Shown here: positions 19,293-30,361 of the stretch, one piece after another | Numbering within the stretch: position 1 is the first letter of the stretch | How the letters are laid out: each line of letters begins with the position of its first letter | Source: Rhizophlyctis rosea | Lineage: Eukaryota; Chytridiomycota; Chytridiomycetes; Rhizophlyctidales; Rhizophlyctidaceae | DNA: 51,740 bases | Assembly: GCA_027596075.1 (NCBI GenBank) | Contig: JADGJC010000289.1 | Location: 1-51,740 of the forward strand | Direction of reading: 5' to 3' | Translations under genes and position numbers: made by a program | Notes under the pieces: generated by a model | The model's database searches: none | What the model saw: only the letters and a program-made list of their open reading frames with translations | What the model was told of the DNA's origin: nothing

Positions 19293-20526
19293 ATGGTGAG
19301 GCATCATGGACGGGAGACGCTGATGCCGCCTATCACCCCATCCATTCATCTGCGTTGGAGGAAGTAAGACGGATGCGTGAGGACAGATGGATGGATGGGT
19401 GACGGGTGGTTTGGATGCATGGCGGTCATGTAGGATTTTCCAAGGCTGACCCATGTGCCATTTGCGATTAGGGTATCGACCTCGGCAAGAAGCACCACGA
19501 GAAGAAGAGGGCTCGTCAAGCCCCCAAGTCGCAAGTAAGCACATAACAACGATATTCACTAGCACTAAATTGATTTATTGACTTTTTACTTTCAGGATGT
19601 GTACTTGCGCTTGCTTGTTAAGGTGTGTTTAGACTTGCGCGCTGAAGAATAGATATAGTCTGGAGTAGTTTAGTTGGTTCGTGAAGGAGATGGATCCGAA
19701 TGGGGAGGCGAAAACGCTGCGGATGGACTTGGTGCGGGCGGGTTTTGGGTGTGAAGAAGCGGTGTCATGGAAGTCGCGAGTGGCAGGGCGAGTTGGCTTG
19801 GCTGTGGAGGTGCAGTGCTCAGTGGTGGAGAGGGAGAAGAGTTTTTGACGGAAGAGTATCGGACGATTGGACGTTGGAATTCACGAACCACTGGGGGAAG
19901 GAAAGTGTGGAGCATGAACTAACCCCATCCCACCAACTAGCTTTATCGCTTCCTCGCCCGCCGTACCGACTCCCGGTTCAACGCCGTCGTCCTCAAGCGC
20001 CTCTACATGTCCCGCGTCAACCGTCCCCCTCTTTCCATCTCCCGGTTGGCCCGTTACTTGAAGAACAAGGAGGGCAAGATTGCTGTCGTCGTTGGCACCA
20101 TCACCGACGACAACCGTCTCCTCGAAGTCCCTAAGCTCACCGTCGCTGCCCTCCGCGTCACCGCCGCCGCCCGTGCCCGTATCATCAAGGCCGGTGGTGA
20201 GGTCCTCACCTTTGACCAGCTCGCTTTGAGGGCGCCGTTGGGCAAGGGAACTGTCCTTCTCCGTGGTCCTAAGAACGCTCGTGAGGCTGTCAAGCACTTC
20301 GGTGTTCCTGGCAAGCCCCGCAGCTCTGCCAAGTGAGTGTCGTGGATTTTTTCTTTTTGTCGTTCGGGACGGGGGTTTTGGGGTTTGCGAGTGTTGTGTG
20401 CTGGGTTCGGGTGAGTGGATTTGCTGATCCATGGAATCTTCTTCCTTTAGGCCCTACGTCCGCTCCAAGGGGCGCAAGTTCGAGAGGGCCCGTGGTCGCC
20501 GTGCTTCTCGTGGTTACAAGGCTTAA
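19293..20526 (+). CDS. RPL18: Ribosomal protein eL18 (60S), five exons
   Basis: Structural protein of the cytosolic large ribosomal subunit. Exons: 19293-19295, 19472-19534, 19596-19622, 19941-20332, 20451-20526. The first coding exon is the ATG alone; joined to exon 2 it gives the expected start M-G-I-D-L-x-K-K-H-H. The core has S-R-F-N-x-[17 protein letters not shown]-x-R-L, L-T-F-D-Q-L-A, and a basic tail ending R-G-Y-K-A. Length is 186 residues, close to other eL18 proteins. Codons are strongly C-ending, as expected for a highly expressed gene. The 318-nt third intron is long for this region. About 275 bp separate it from Rrp15 on the other strand, so a shared promoter is possible. Confidence 0.95.
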
Positions 20527-22855
20527 GCAACTTGGGGGGTGTGGTGGTCTTCCTGGTGCCAGCGGCTATTGTAGATATGATAATCAAAAAAATTGCCCAC
20601 CTTTTGCGATCCTGTTACGTCGATATCATGTCCTTTTGAGAGTGGTGATGTTGGATGTGATGTTGGATTGGAGGGATACGTATTGAGGAGGGGAGGAGGA
20701 TCTGAAGTCTGTGGGGGTGCTGGCATGGGCGATGAGTTGAATTGGTAGGGGGGAGGGTTCGATGAGGCCGGATGGATGTGGGACGACCATGCCTTTTGTC
20801 GGCTTCCCGGCAAGCATTCAACGCACACATTGCAGGCAACATAGGTATTGCGTTTTTTCATGAATTATTAGGTTTATATTGTTGCATGTGATCCAACCAA
20901 AATGATTCGATTTCCATGGATGATGCTCCCACCGGAAGCCACCGGCTGCTACGGTCGTTTCGGCCTGGATTTCACAATGCTATGTACAAGGTCCACACCA
21001 TGTCGTTGTCGCGTCTCAACAGCAACTGCATCTTACACACAACAGTGAAGCTCAAGTTTCCTAGAAATGGGCCTTAGCCGCGACGGACACCCAAACGGGC
21101 GCACCAAGAAGCGAAGCCCTGGCAAGGAGAACGAGAGGGATGCAGGAGCCGGAAACCTTCCGCTGCTATTCAGCGGGAAACTATTACAAAGAAAGGACTC
21201 TAACCCGCGCCCCCTTCGTAAGTCAGAAACAGTCCGGTCCGGTATTTGACGCCTTGGGCAAAAAGCCTCAAACCATTCATGCCCCGCAAGGTCAAGATGC
21301 AATCAGAGAGCGCGGGAGCTATACATGTGGGTAACGGCGGCACCTCTATCCTATCTTCATATTGACAGTGGGAACCACTTGTAAGTTGCTGGCCCACAGC
21401 CGGTGTCCTGTGAGGAGGAAAAGCAGTAAGGCATTCCCACGGGTGTATATATATCTCCATTGCCCCAAATTTCAAAACACTTACCTGATCAGAGTAACCA
21501 AAAGAAATGGAGCAACACCACCTTTCCACCAGTCTGGAGGATCATCACTTTGCTAACACGCCCGATATGAGAGCAAGCTCGACCACCTCGGTTTTGGGGT
21601 GCGTGCTTCGTTCCATGATGTCCTTGATCCATCCCAGGTCCAATGGCCGCCTGCGAAGCTAGCCAACCTCGGCAGACAAGACTCAAGGGCCAATCACGGA
21701 TCTTGCCTCGAATCGATGTCACCTTTCCCAAGGATGACAACGCAGCCTACCCATTACAGGTGGGCTGGAGTGCAGAGGATGCCGTTATCGTGCTTGCTTG
21801 ACCCCGCACTTCCGTGCTCCATCCCTTTTGGTTGCGGGCTTCGTGCCTCCCCGCCTGTGTAGTTCTGAGGGTATCTGTAGGAGAGAAGATGCAAGAGTGA
21901 GTTGGAGGCAAAGCGTTCAAAGTAGCTGACGCGTAAATCGTTGGACAACCTTCCTTACCTTGTTGCAACAGCACTCCATTTCCCATTGACCTCTTGCCCG
22001 GAATTTTGAAAAAGGCCAATATCGAAAGTGTGTGTGCGAGGCGGGGCAGAGGGCAAGGGCAGGATGCGCCAACTGTGGGAACTGTTGGGAGAAGAAAGAG
22101 AAGAAAGGTGGGATCTGTGGGATTGACCTTGCCTTTGGATGGTGGTGTGGTTCTGAGGGTGACGCGATGTGACGCTTTTGCTGGCACGTGATAGCTAGCC
22201 AGCCGTGAGTATGATTCTCGATGGTTGATCAGTGTCTTTGCTTACGGCATGCACTTCCTTCCTCATCTGGACATAATGTGTGACCCTGGCAGAAAACTTT
22301 TCCATTGGCTGTCCCACCAATGCGTCTTGCAATCCCAACCAGGGATGGGAGTGTGTGAGGTGTGTGGATTGGAGGCGAAGCACCCAAACCCCGGCCTGTC
22401 ATCACACAATTCCCACGCTCAAACCAGGGTGCTGAGTGACAGAAAATAGCCTAAAATAGGTATATGTAGTACAATTGTCATAGCAACACATATTACTCAC
22501 TAGTAGCGCCTTGTATCACAACATACAGCAACTTTTCTCACACCCCCACCAAGGCGGGCCACGAAGGAAAGCATCACAGAAGGGAGAACCCTGAAAAAAT
22601 AGCCCTTACTTAGGGAAGGCGTTGAAGCACAGAAAGGCACCAGCATTTCACCTTCATTTCGAAAGCAATAAGGCACCCACCTTGCTTTCGTACCTTGGTC
22701 TCGTGTTGCTCGGCGCCAGTAGACGATAGGTCGCAGAAGCGAAGTTGTGACAGCTTTAGGGAATGCAACTGACGTGAAGCCGTTCCGAACCAACCTCGCC
22801 TGCCTCGCCTCCCAGTCGCGTTCAAAAACAGCTTCCGTCGAATACACCAGGCAGC
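20527..22855. other. 2.3-kb gene-poor stretch
   Basis: No open frame has a domain, paralogue or coding bias. A sequence near 21190-21215 on the minus strand (GGGTTAGAGTCC) looks like a damaged tRNA B-box and may be a relic of a tRNA-derived element, but I could not fold a tRNA around it. Several TATATA runs (for example near 21447) are present. Confidence 0.5.
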
Positions 22856-25012
22856 ATGTCTGAAACCATACCACAACAGCCTCAGCCAACACCTGCGCAG
22901 CTGCCAGCTGCTATGGAGGCTTTGCTTGGCCGCCGCGAGTCTGACGCAGCTCTCAAAGCAGCGGCGGTAGAAGTGTTGCAGTCAAGGTTTACCTTCACTC
23001 CTCCACTACCTACCCCTCCGTTACCAACAGCAGGCGCGAATAGGTGCGTATTTCAGTCGTCTTCACAAGCGGGGCGTGTCGTTGATCATCGTCTTTCTGA
23101 TAGCCCCAGTCCCATGCGCATCGAAACCGAATCAGCACCTTCAAACTCCCTCCCCCAGCAAGCACCATCCTCCGACGACGCAACTTCTGCAGTAACATCT
23201 GCTTTGCCACCCCCTCCACTCAATGGATCTAATGCTCCCAGTGGCTCTGCACCTCTTCCCTCTTCGTCATCAGAACTCACTGCATTTGCTCTCACCACGC
23301 TCTTCGCTCCTCGCACATCAATCGCGGAGGCCATGGCGAATCTGTCGCCGACCCAACTGCAATTGCTTGAGAGATCCGTGGAAAGGGTGAAACAGCTACG
23401 AGGGCAGGATGTGGAAAAGCTTGCGCAGAAGGTGTCATCAAACAATACCCCACCGCAAAAGACGACGTATCCGCCCTATGTTCCGACAACCCTACCAGCT
23501 TCACCAGGCGCGCCGCACTTGCCACCAATGTCAAAACAGGCTGCCGAAGCATTCGCGGCTGCTCTCATGCAACACCAGCAACAGTCTTCGGATCCTCGTG
23601 CTGTGATGAACATCCCTTATCAACCTCCCGCAGGGCTTCCTGTTCAGTCTATGCCTCACATGTATGCCCCATTGCTGGGAGCGGCCTACTCTCCGTTAGG
23701 AGCACAATCATACGCACAAGCAATCTTGCAGGCCCAATCCCAACCGCAACAACCAGGAAGTTCCGCTCAATCACCAGCCGGACTCGCACGCGCCGCCCTC
23801 GACAAAGCTGCCGCGGTCCCCAACCGTGGTCGCCCCAATAAACCCTCCCAATCTCCATCCTCCGCAACACCCACCACGGCAAACGGCAAACCACCTAAAA
23901 CTACCATGCCCGGCACCGTTCCGCAACACATCGAGGTTCGCGACGGCGTTGAGTGGGTCACATTCTCCTATACCGTTAAGCTCAACACAAAAGTCTACAC
24001 CATCCGGACGGACATTGACACCGTCAAGGTTGATGAGTTGCCCGAGGACTTCCGGAAGACGAATTGTGTGTACCCCAGGGCGGATGTGCCGCGCGACGAG
24101 TACAAGGGCAATCGATGGGATTACGAGACGAGTGTGAATGATTTGGGTTGGAAGTTGTCGTTCTTGAATAAAGAGGCGTTGAGCGGACGGAGGGGTTTGA
24201 TTCAACGGGCTGTTGACAGCGTCCGAAACCGGTTCTCAGAATCCCGCTCCCGCCGTGTCGTCCGCCAAGAGAAACTCATCAAAGGCACGCTCCGTAAACG
24301 TCCTGAACGCCCGCACGACCTCGATGACGCCGTCCCAAACCTCAAACGCTCCTCTCCATCACCAACAGACGACGACCCTTCCTCCCCCTCCAAACGCCTC
24401 AAAACCGAAATCAAAAGCATCGAGTTTGAATCAATATACGATGGTACGCCGATCAAAACGCGGATCAGGGTGGACGTGGACTCGATTGCGCTTGAGGACA
24501 TTCCGGAGGATTTCCGGGTTGCGCATGCGGTGTTCCCGCGGGCGTTGGTGGTGGGCGGAGAGGCTTTGACGGGACGGATGAAGGAGGTTAGGGAGCGGGA
24601 GGAGCGGTGTAATGAGTGGGGGTGGAAGTTGGCGTGGTTGAATGAGGGGTTGAGGGGGAGGAAGGTGCTTTTGCAGAGGGGGGTGGATGCGTTTAGGCAG
24701 CATTTTACGGGGGTTGGTGTGAGGAGGGGGAAGGGGATAGTTGAGGAGGGGTTGGGGAGTGGTGGGGGGAGGAAGAGAAAGGGGGCGGCGGGTGCAGGGA
24801 GGAGAGGAAGTTTGGTTGGCGGAGGGAAGGGCGGAGGGGAGGGGGTGCCGAGGAGTGAGGTGGGTGTTGTGGATGTGGGGAGTGTTGCGGATTTGGTGCA
24901 GGCGCATCAGGCTGCTGCGTTGGGGTTGGCGCAGTTGGCGGGGATGGGTGGTGGATATGGAGGGGCGGATATGATGGTTGTGGAGGGGTCTGCGCCCTTG
25001 GTTAGTATTTGA
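22856..25012 (+). CDS. Fungal protein with two DUF8032-like domains
   Basis: A 718-residue protein in one exon, likely nuclear, function unknown for the family. Residues 1-355 are low-complexity (Pro, Gln, Ser, Ala). The first DUF8032-like domain is about 358-463: G-V-E-W-V-T-F-x-Y, Y-T-I-R-T-D-I, N-C-V-Y-P-R-A, Y-x-G-N-R-W-x-Y-E-T, L-G-W-K-L-x-F-L-N, L-I-Q-R-A-V-D, then a basic R-S-R-R-V-V-R-Q-E-K. A second, more diverged copy is at about 520-622: V-F-P-R-A, W-G-W-K-L-A-W-L-N, L-L-Q-R-G-V-D-A. A Gly/Lys-rich stretch and an Ala/Leu tail close the protein. The second copy lacks the N-R-W-x-Y-E-T block. The gene shows blocks of C-rich and G-rich codons that alternate along its length. Confidence 0.88.
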   Translation: MSETIPQQPQPTPAQLPAAMEALLGRRESDAALKAAAVEVLQSRFTFTPPLPTPPLPTAGANRCVFQSSSQAGRVVDHRLSDSPSPMRIETESAPSNSLPQQAPSSDDATSAVTSALPPPPLNGSNAPSGSAPLPSSSSELTAFALTTLFAPRTSIAEAMANLSPTQLQLLERSVERVKQLRGQDVEKLAQKVSSNNTPPQKTTYPPYVPTTLPASPGAPHLPPMSKQAAEAFAAALMQHQQQSSDPRAVMNIPYQPPAGLPVQSMPHMYAPLLGAAYSPLGAQSYAQAILQAQSQPQQPGSSAQSPAGLARAALDKAAAVPNRGRPNKPSQSPSSATPTTANGKPPKTTMPGTVPQHIEVRDGVEWVTFSYTVKLNTKVYTIRTDIDTVKVDELPEDFRKTNCVYPRADVPRDEYKGNRWDYETSVNDLGWKLSFLNKEALSGRRGLIQRAVDSVRNRFSESRSRRVVRQEKLIKGTLRKRPERPHDLDDAVPNLKRSSPSPTDDDPSSPSKRLKTEIKSIEFESIYDGTPIKTRIRVDVDSIALEDIPEDFRVAHAVFPRALVVGGEALTGRMKEVREREERCNEWGWKLAWLNEGLRGRKVLLQRGVDAFRQHFTGVGVRRGKGIVEEGLGSGGGRKRKGAAGAGRRGSLVGGGKGGGEGVPRSEVGVVDVGSVADLVQAHQAAALGLAQLAGMGGGYGGADMMVVEGSAPLVSI

Positions 25013-25480
25013 GGTGTTGGTGGTTGTCGTCGGTCGCTGTGGGGCTTCGTGCATGTCTGCACGGTATAGAGTTGTCTTGTGGGTTTCACTGTCTTATTGG
25101 GTTGACCACGTGCCCGGTCTGCTTTCTTGTCAAATATTTTTCTTCTGCAGTCGTAGCTTTCATTTATTTCTTGCTAGTATCATTATTATCCCCGTATTTT
25201 ATAAGTATTTATAGGGCCCATGTTGTGTAATTTTTTCATTTCGTTCGCTTTTGTAAATACCCTTTTTGTGATTTCGAATAGAATCTGGTTATGTTTGTGA
25301 GAAAAAATTGGTGCGGAAGGTGTGGACGACGGAAATGCAGATAATGGACGGCATGTCCGAAGCACACAAAGTCTGCATCGCTGACGTGAGCCAGCGGCAC
25401 AGCAGCTGCAGCGTGACTTCGAATTTCTTTTCACACATCATAAAATTGCATTAATCCCAATCGGGAAATATTGACCAGCA

Positions 25481-25488
25481 TATAAATA
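25481..25488 (+). promoter_or_regulatory. TATA box of the YABBY-like gene
   Basis: TATAAATA lies about 190 bp before the start codon; with the probable leader intron (25566-25633) removed, the mature leader would be about 90-100 nt. Downstream is a C/T-rich run (CTTCCCCCAACTTTTCCTC) suited to transcription start. Confidence 0.6.
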
Positions 25489-25565
25489 CTCTCGCCAACC
25501 TCGCTTCCCCCAACTTTTCCTCACACAGTTCCAACTTGATCGATTCTCATCACAACACCTTATAC

Positions 25566-25633
25566 GTACGTCTTAGTGCTTGAGAGACGTTGGAGAGGGT
25601 TTTGCGGAGTCAACCTACTGATTGTGATTGCAG
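25566..25633 (+). other. Probable 5' untranslated-region intron
   Basis: GTACGTCTTAG donor and a TTGTGATTGCAG acceptor 68 nt apart, with TACTGAT-like branch sequence just before the acceptor. Leaves AAAACGCGCAAAACTCAAACC as leader up to the ATG at 25671. Confidence 0.5.
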
Positions 25634-25670
25634 AAAACGCGCAAAACTCAAACCGACACTTTCAATCGAA

Positions 25671-26251
25671 ATGGCCAAGGAAACGACCAAGGTGACCGCC
25701 AAGAAGGCTGAGACCAAGAGCACGCGCAAGCCCAGGTAAGGAGAGGAAATGGTTTTTGACTTTCTGCGAAAGCAAGACGGACTGATCACTGTTTCTTTTC
25801 GCAGTCCTTGTAAGTTTTCGCCCCGCTGGTTCGAAATGCTCAAGGCGTGATACTTCCATATCACTAACTCACAACTATACCCTGCCCAACTACCTTGTAT
25901 AGACAACCTCTTCATGGTATGTCTGTCGATGATTTTGGGATAGTCGTACGATTGAGACCAACACTAAAGCTTGCTTTCCAACAACAGAAAACGGAACTGC
26001 CGAAAGTCAAGGCTGCACAACCCGGCTTGAGCCACAAGGAAGCGTTCAAGGTCGCTGCTGGAAACTGGTATGTACCGCCTTGCGGGTCGAAGCAGCGATG
26101 GCGCGTCATCAGAGCTTTCTTACCCTTCCGTCATGCTCACAGGAAAAACGCTCCGGAAAACCCTATCAACCAAAAGTACGTCACTCACGTCCTATGAACT
26201 TCGTCCCTCAACGATCTTCCATTCTAACGCTTTCCTTCCATCAGGAAATGA
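25671..26251 (+). CDS. YABBY/HMG-box-like mini-protein, 67 residues in six exons
   Basis: Small basic protein with an HMG-like fold as in the YABBY domain; probably nuclear and DNA-binding. Exons: 25671-25735, 25805-25809, 25903-25916, 25988-26067, 26143-26175, 26245-26251. The second exon is only 5 nt and the last 7 nt. The joined frame reads a Lys-rich tail (1-20), then P-S-P-Y-N-L-F-M-K, E-L-P-K-V-K, P-G-L-S-H-K-E-A-F-K-V-A-A, N-W-K-N-A-P-E-N-P, the conserved helix pattern of this family, and ends at residue 67. Five introns in 201 coding bases is extreme, yet every junction is GT-AG and in frame and gives family residues, so the model is well supported. No single open frame is long enough for an ordinary gene finder. 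Confidence 0.88.
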
Positions 26252-26758
26252 TGTGACCTGTCCGACCATTCACCTCCACGATCTCTCCTCAAAAGAAGCA
26301 AACCCTCTTCCCCTCTCACCCCACCGTCTCCAACCGTCGCGAAGGATAACCCCATCTTGTACGAAGTGTCTTTGCAACGGCACAAATATGTAGTCCTTAC
26401 AGTACTCGCAAATAATTTTACCAATACATTTTTGCAACTTGCACAATAACACCTGATGGCCAATGAGATTGATTTGCAATTCTATTTATTTACCGAGGGA
26501 AAAGGTACAACAAAACAACAGTCCTTCGCAAACAAACGAATGAAACAAAGGTCGATTTGTTCCCACTTGCACTAAAGGACGGCGTATTACTAAAAAGAAT
26601 AAGAGCAACTAAAGCAAAAAGAAAGTTTTTCTACGTATATACAAACTATAAAATGCTATACAGATTTCGGAAGGGAGAAAATTTTCATAGCAAGGAATCA
26701 CAAAACAAAAGTTCAAATTCAAAAAAAGAGGGAAAGGAAAGTCGACCAAAGTCCAGCC
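26252..26758. other. Convergent intergenic region
   Basis: 3' flanks of the YABBY-like and Zn2Cys6 genes; AT-rich from 26470 to 26730. No gene seen. Confidence 0.5.
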
Positions 26759-29302
26759 TTAGTCTTCCTGCATTTCATCACCCGAATTGGTATCCTCATC
26801 GTCCCCGTTACGGCTACCTTCCGCCTCCCCACTACCGCTGCCACCACCACTAGCACCGCCACTCTCGCTACCACTCTCACTCCCAGACCCCCGTTCCGAC
26901 CCACTCTCATCCCTACCATTCCGTTCCTCCCCATCAACATCCATCCGATCCTCATGCACTTCCTCGTCCTCCTCCGTACCCTCACCCCTCTCCTTCGTCA
27001 CAACCGACTCCGGCGTAATAGGCAACACCTTCACCTCCACATCTCCACCCCCATCCTCATCCATCCCATCCACACCACCCCTCGCCACCTCCTCCCTCAC
27101 AACCACAACATCCTCCGGCCAAGCACAAACAACCTCAACCCCCTTCTTCGCACTTCTCTTCACGCACGGCCCACAACTCGGTCTCACCCTATCGCATTTG
27201 ATCTTCAACTTGCGGCATCCGCTGCAGGGCGTTGAGGAGTACTCCACCGAGGTGGAAGGAGTAGCTTCAACAATGACAGGCGTCGGTACTGGTGGGCTAG
27301 GACGTTTCGGTTGCGTGACGGACGCGAGGGCATTAGCTAGGATGGCAGGATGAACTTCTTCAGGTGTTGTGATTGGTGTCGGTGGTTTCTTCTGCTGTTG
27401 TGGAGGTGCCGAAACAGAGGTTTGTTGAGAGTCAGGGGGTGGAGTAACGGCTTCGAGCATCTCGACTTCAGGGGGTGGAGTCTCGGCTTCGAGCATCTCC
27501 CCGTCGTGGGGGTCGAGTTGCGATGCGTCCGCTGTGAAGACAGCAGACGGATCATGCGGGAGGGGAAGGGGTAAGATGGAGTTCGAGGCCTGCGGGTTGG
27601 AAGTATGTGCGCGCGGAGAATCGACAGCAGGTGTACCGGGTATGTCGTATGCCGTGGTGGTTGAGGTAAGTTCCGTGCGTGATGAAGAGACCATGTTCGG
27701 CAACAACAATCCACGGTTCCCTCCATTTGCAGGTCCTGCATGACTCTCCCTCTGCACAACGGACTGAACAGCCGGTGCGGCCTGCTGTGACACTTCCAAA
27801 GCCGCTGCCGTCGTTGCAGGCGTCGGTTGAAGGAGGAAAGAAAGCAACGAATCAATCCTCTGTCGACGTGCCGGGGCACAACTTTGCGAGTTGCGGTATT
27901 CTTCGATGTTCCGTAACGAGGCAATGACGATGTCATCCAGGTTGTTCATGTTCACGCGCGGGTGACGGGAGACTGGGGTAGGGGTGGGCGCGGAAGCTTG
28001 AGGGAAGTGAGTTTGGTTGACGGGGAGGGTGCAGGATATGTTGGCAGGTGTGAAGCCGGAGTTGCTGGCCGTTGGGGATGGTCGGGGAAGTGCGAATGGT
28101 GGTTGGTATGGTTGAGAACGGGAATTGAGGTCCCAGGGCTCTGTCTTCAAACCACTTTGTGCAATGGTCGGCAATACCAGCCCGTTCTCTCCCCGACCGG
28201 AACCTTTGCTGCCAGGCGGGCTGGTGGCAGGGGTCAGTGCAGGTGTAGGCAGGATGCTAGTCAGCGATGGTCGGGGAGCGATCGGCGGGAATGTGTTTGG
28301 AGGTAGAGTGGGACGACCCGATGGTGCTGCATCTGAAGATCCTTTCCGTCCCTTCTTTGCTAGCGGCTCTTTCACATCGTCATCAGCATTGTCTTTCGAA
28401 TACGGCTTTCCCCTCTTTTTCTTCGGCTTCCCATCTTCCTTCAACGGCGTTTCCCCCTTCTCCTTCTTCGCGATGGCCTCCAACGATTTGGCGTAGTCCC
28501 ACACGTCAGACACCATCTTGTCATTGCGAACCATTGCCCAATCCCACCCATTGTCCAGATGCATTTTGCGTAGGGAATGGACATACCAGTTCAGCGATGA
28601 GAAGACGATCTCGCCTTTTGCCATGCGTGCCGTTTGCAGTTTGATATATCCGGCAAGTACGGTTGGGGTAACGGGGAATGGGTCATTTGTCGCAGGGTTG
28701 AGAAGTCCATGCTCCTTACACATGGTGTGGATGGTACGCACATTTTGAGTGACGCCTTTCAGTTCGTGTTGAGGTGCGGAGGAGGATGGGGTGATCGCAG
28801 CGGGATTTCGGCGTCGTGCAGGTGTGGGCGCGCCTTTCGAAGTGGAGGTTGGGGTTTGCAGGATATCTGTCGCGGGGGATTGAGGAGGACCTTCATCTTC
28901 CGAACTAGACGTTGCGGAGGTATCGGAACCATCACCAGACGAGCTGGTGCTTGAGACCGAGTTTGAGCGTGAGGAACGAGTGCGGGCGGACGAGGAAGAG
29001 CTGAAAGGCCCAACAGTTGTTAGCGAACAACTCCATTCCTCCACGAGTTCAAGATGAGTAGCCCGTTAACGAGGGCAAAGTAAATAAACAAAGTTTGTTT
29101 ACCTGGACGTGACCGAGTCCTTCCGGCGTGACCCTTTCGGCTCTTTGCGCGCGTATTCGCTATGCACTTCTTGCTTCACCGTTGCTCTCCAATCGTTGAT
29201 CCATTCACTTTTGGCAGAGTTGGGAGTCAGTTGAGCAGAGTGATGACCTGATCCCGTTGCAATGATGCCGGTGTTGGGGAGCGGAGACTGACTGCCGGAC
29301 AT
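26759..29302 (-). CDS. Zn2Cys6 protein with a recombinase-core-like domain (two exons)
   Basis: An 813-residue protein; exons 29302-29103 and 29000-26759. After a Ser-rich leader, residues about 145-250 form a helical domain: V-x3-I-H-T-M-C-K-E-H-G, V-T-P-T-V-L-A-G-Y-I-K-L-Q, S-S-L-N-W-Y-V-H-S-L-R-K, G-W-D-W-A-M-V-R. The pattern resembles the N-terminal SAM-like core-binding domain of tyrosine recombinases, as in Crypton-type elements; no catalytic domain follows. A basic K-K-K-R-G-K region and a long Pro/Ser/Gln-rich stretch come next. A fungal Zn2Cys6 cluster lies at about 656-690 (C-S-G-C-R-K-L-K-I-K-C-D-R-x5-C-x2-C-x10-C). The tail is acidic with Gly/Ser-Glu repeats. A transcription factor derived partly from a mobile element is inferred. 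Two T-P-P-P-x-V/S repeats with E-M-L-E-A occur at about 600. Confidence 0.85.
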
Positions 29303-30361
29303 GGTTGCAATGGATGGACTTCGGAATGCAATTCACTTCTGGTCGCGGGTATTGGGTATAGGTATACGCAGCAGGGGGGTTGCCTTTTAGGCGGTAGGTG
29401 TATTGGAGAGGGTATGGTTTGGTATAGGTATAGTATCGTGGAGTGGGTATTGTTGAGTATGAAACAGCGCCTCTTTGGGTTGCTGTTTCCCTATGGCATG
29501 CTAGCGGGCCATACCGGTTGGGTGGAAGGACAGTCTGGACAGGTGATGATGGATTGTTGTATGCCGTTGTTTGATCAACGAATGGTATTGCCCTTTTGAG
29601 CCTGTGCCATCCATCTTATTGGATGATGGGGGATGCAAAGTCCCCTGGCGCATGGAATAGCATTAGTGATGCCTACTATCAACTATCATTGTGTCACACA
29701 CGCTCCGGTCTTGGCCAGGCCGGCTGATTGGGCAGTGGGCAGTTTGCCCCGCGATGGTGTAACATATAGGGTGACTCAGGCTGGGCGCGAAGCTATGAGA
29801 AAGGCCCAGCAACGTGAACGATAGCTTCACCACAATATGTGAGTAATCAAACTCAATCTTCATTGTCAGCGGAAGGTCCCTATGGGACATGTATTTGTTA
29901 TTGCATCCTGAACTTATTGGACTCAACAGCCGCCATCTTTCTCTACCCATGGGCCAAGTGAACATGATCACAATGGGAGGAACAACTCAATAAAACATGA
30001 ATTTACGACCGATCATCAGCCATCGCTCACTAATGAAGGGGATCACTTCAATGCAAAATGTTGATGCTGTCTTGTACCTCCTTGCTTGCTACATGTCAAA
30101 CATTTGGAGAACGTCTTTCTGTTCATTCTCCTAAAACGAAGTCCAAATTTGATGGGGGACAGACTGTCCGAGCCTTCGACCAAACTGCGCCACATTTGTT
30201 CGACATTCTGGACAGTTGAATGGCAACAACAAACAAAGCAATCCAACAAACCAAAAACCCCTTTCCCACACTCTCACCTTTTCATCTGTGCAACATCGAC
30301 TGCACACCGGTGCAAAGTAAACTGCTTCTTCAGTCTGCTACTACCTGTAACTTGACACGAA
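29303..30361. other. Divergent promoter region, Zn2Cys6 gene and MCM2
   Basis: About 1.06 kb between two outward-facing starts. Short frames only. GTATAGGTATA-type AT repeats at 29354-29435. No MluI-box (ACGCGT) close to the MCM2 start was noticed. Confidence 0.5.

Larger units (their letters stand above)
25013..25670. other. Intergenic and 5' leader of the YABBY-like gene
   Basis: Contains the 3' flank of the DUF8032 gene and the promoter and leader of the next gene, including a TATA box and a probable leader intron listed separately. Confidence 0.55.

Noticed and set aside
19296..19940. Possible snoRNA inside eL18 introns
   Set aside because: TGATG and CTGA boxes occur in intron 1, but spacing (about 130 nt) and the lack of a terminal stem do not fit a C/D snoRNA. 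A covariance search would decide.
21060..21260. Open frame with an S-N-P-R-P-type translation and a tRNA-like B-box on the minus strand
   Set aside because: The B-box differs from the consensus at a key base and no cloverleaf with a 7-bp acceptor stem could be drawn. The translation type is a known artefact of tRNA-related sequence. Not called as tRNA or gene.
24431..25054. 207-residue minus-strand open frame
   Set aside because: Pro/His-rich antisense shadow of the G-rich end of the DUF8032 gene.
26787..27353. 188-residue plus-strand Ser/Pro-rich open frame
   Set aside because: Antisense shadow of the acidic tail of the Zn2Cys6 gene.
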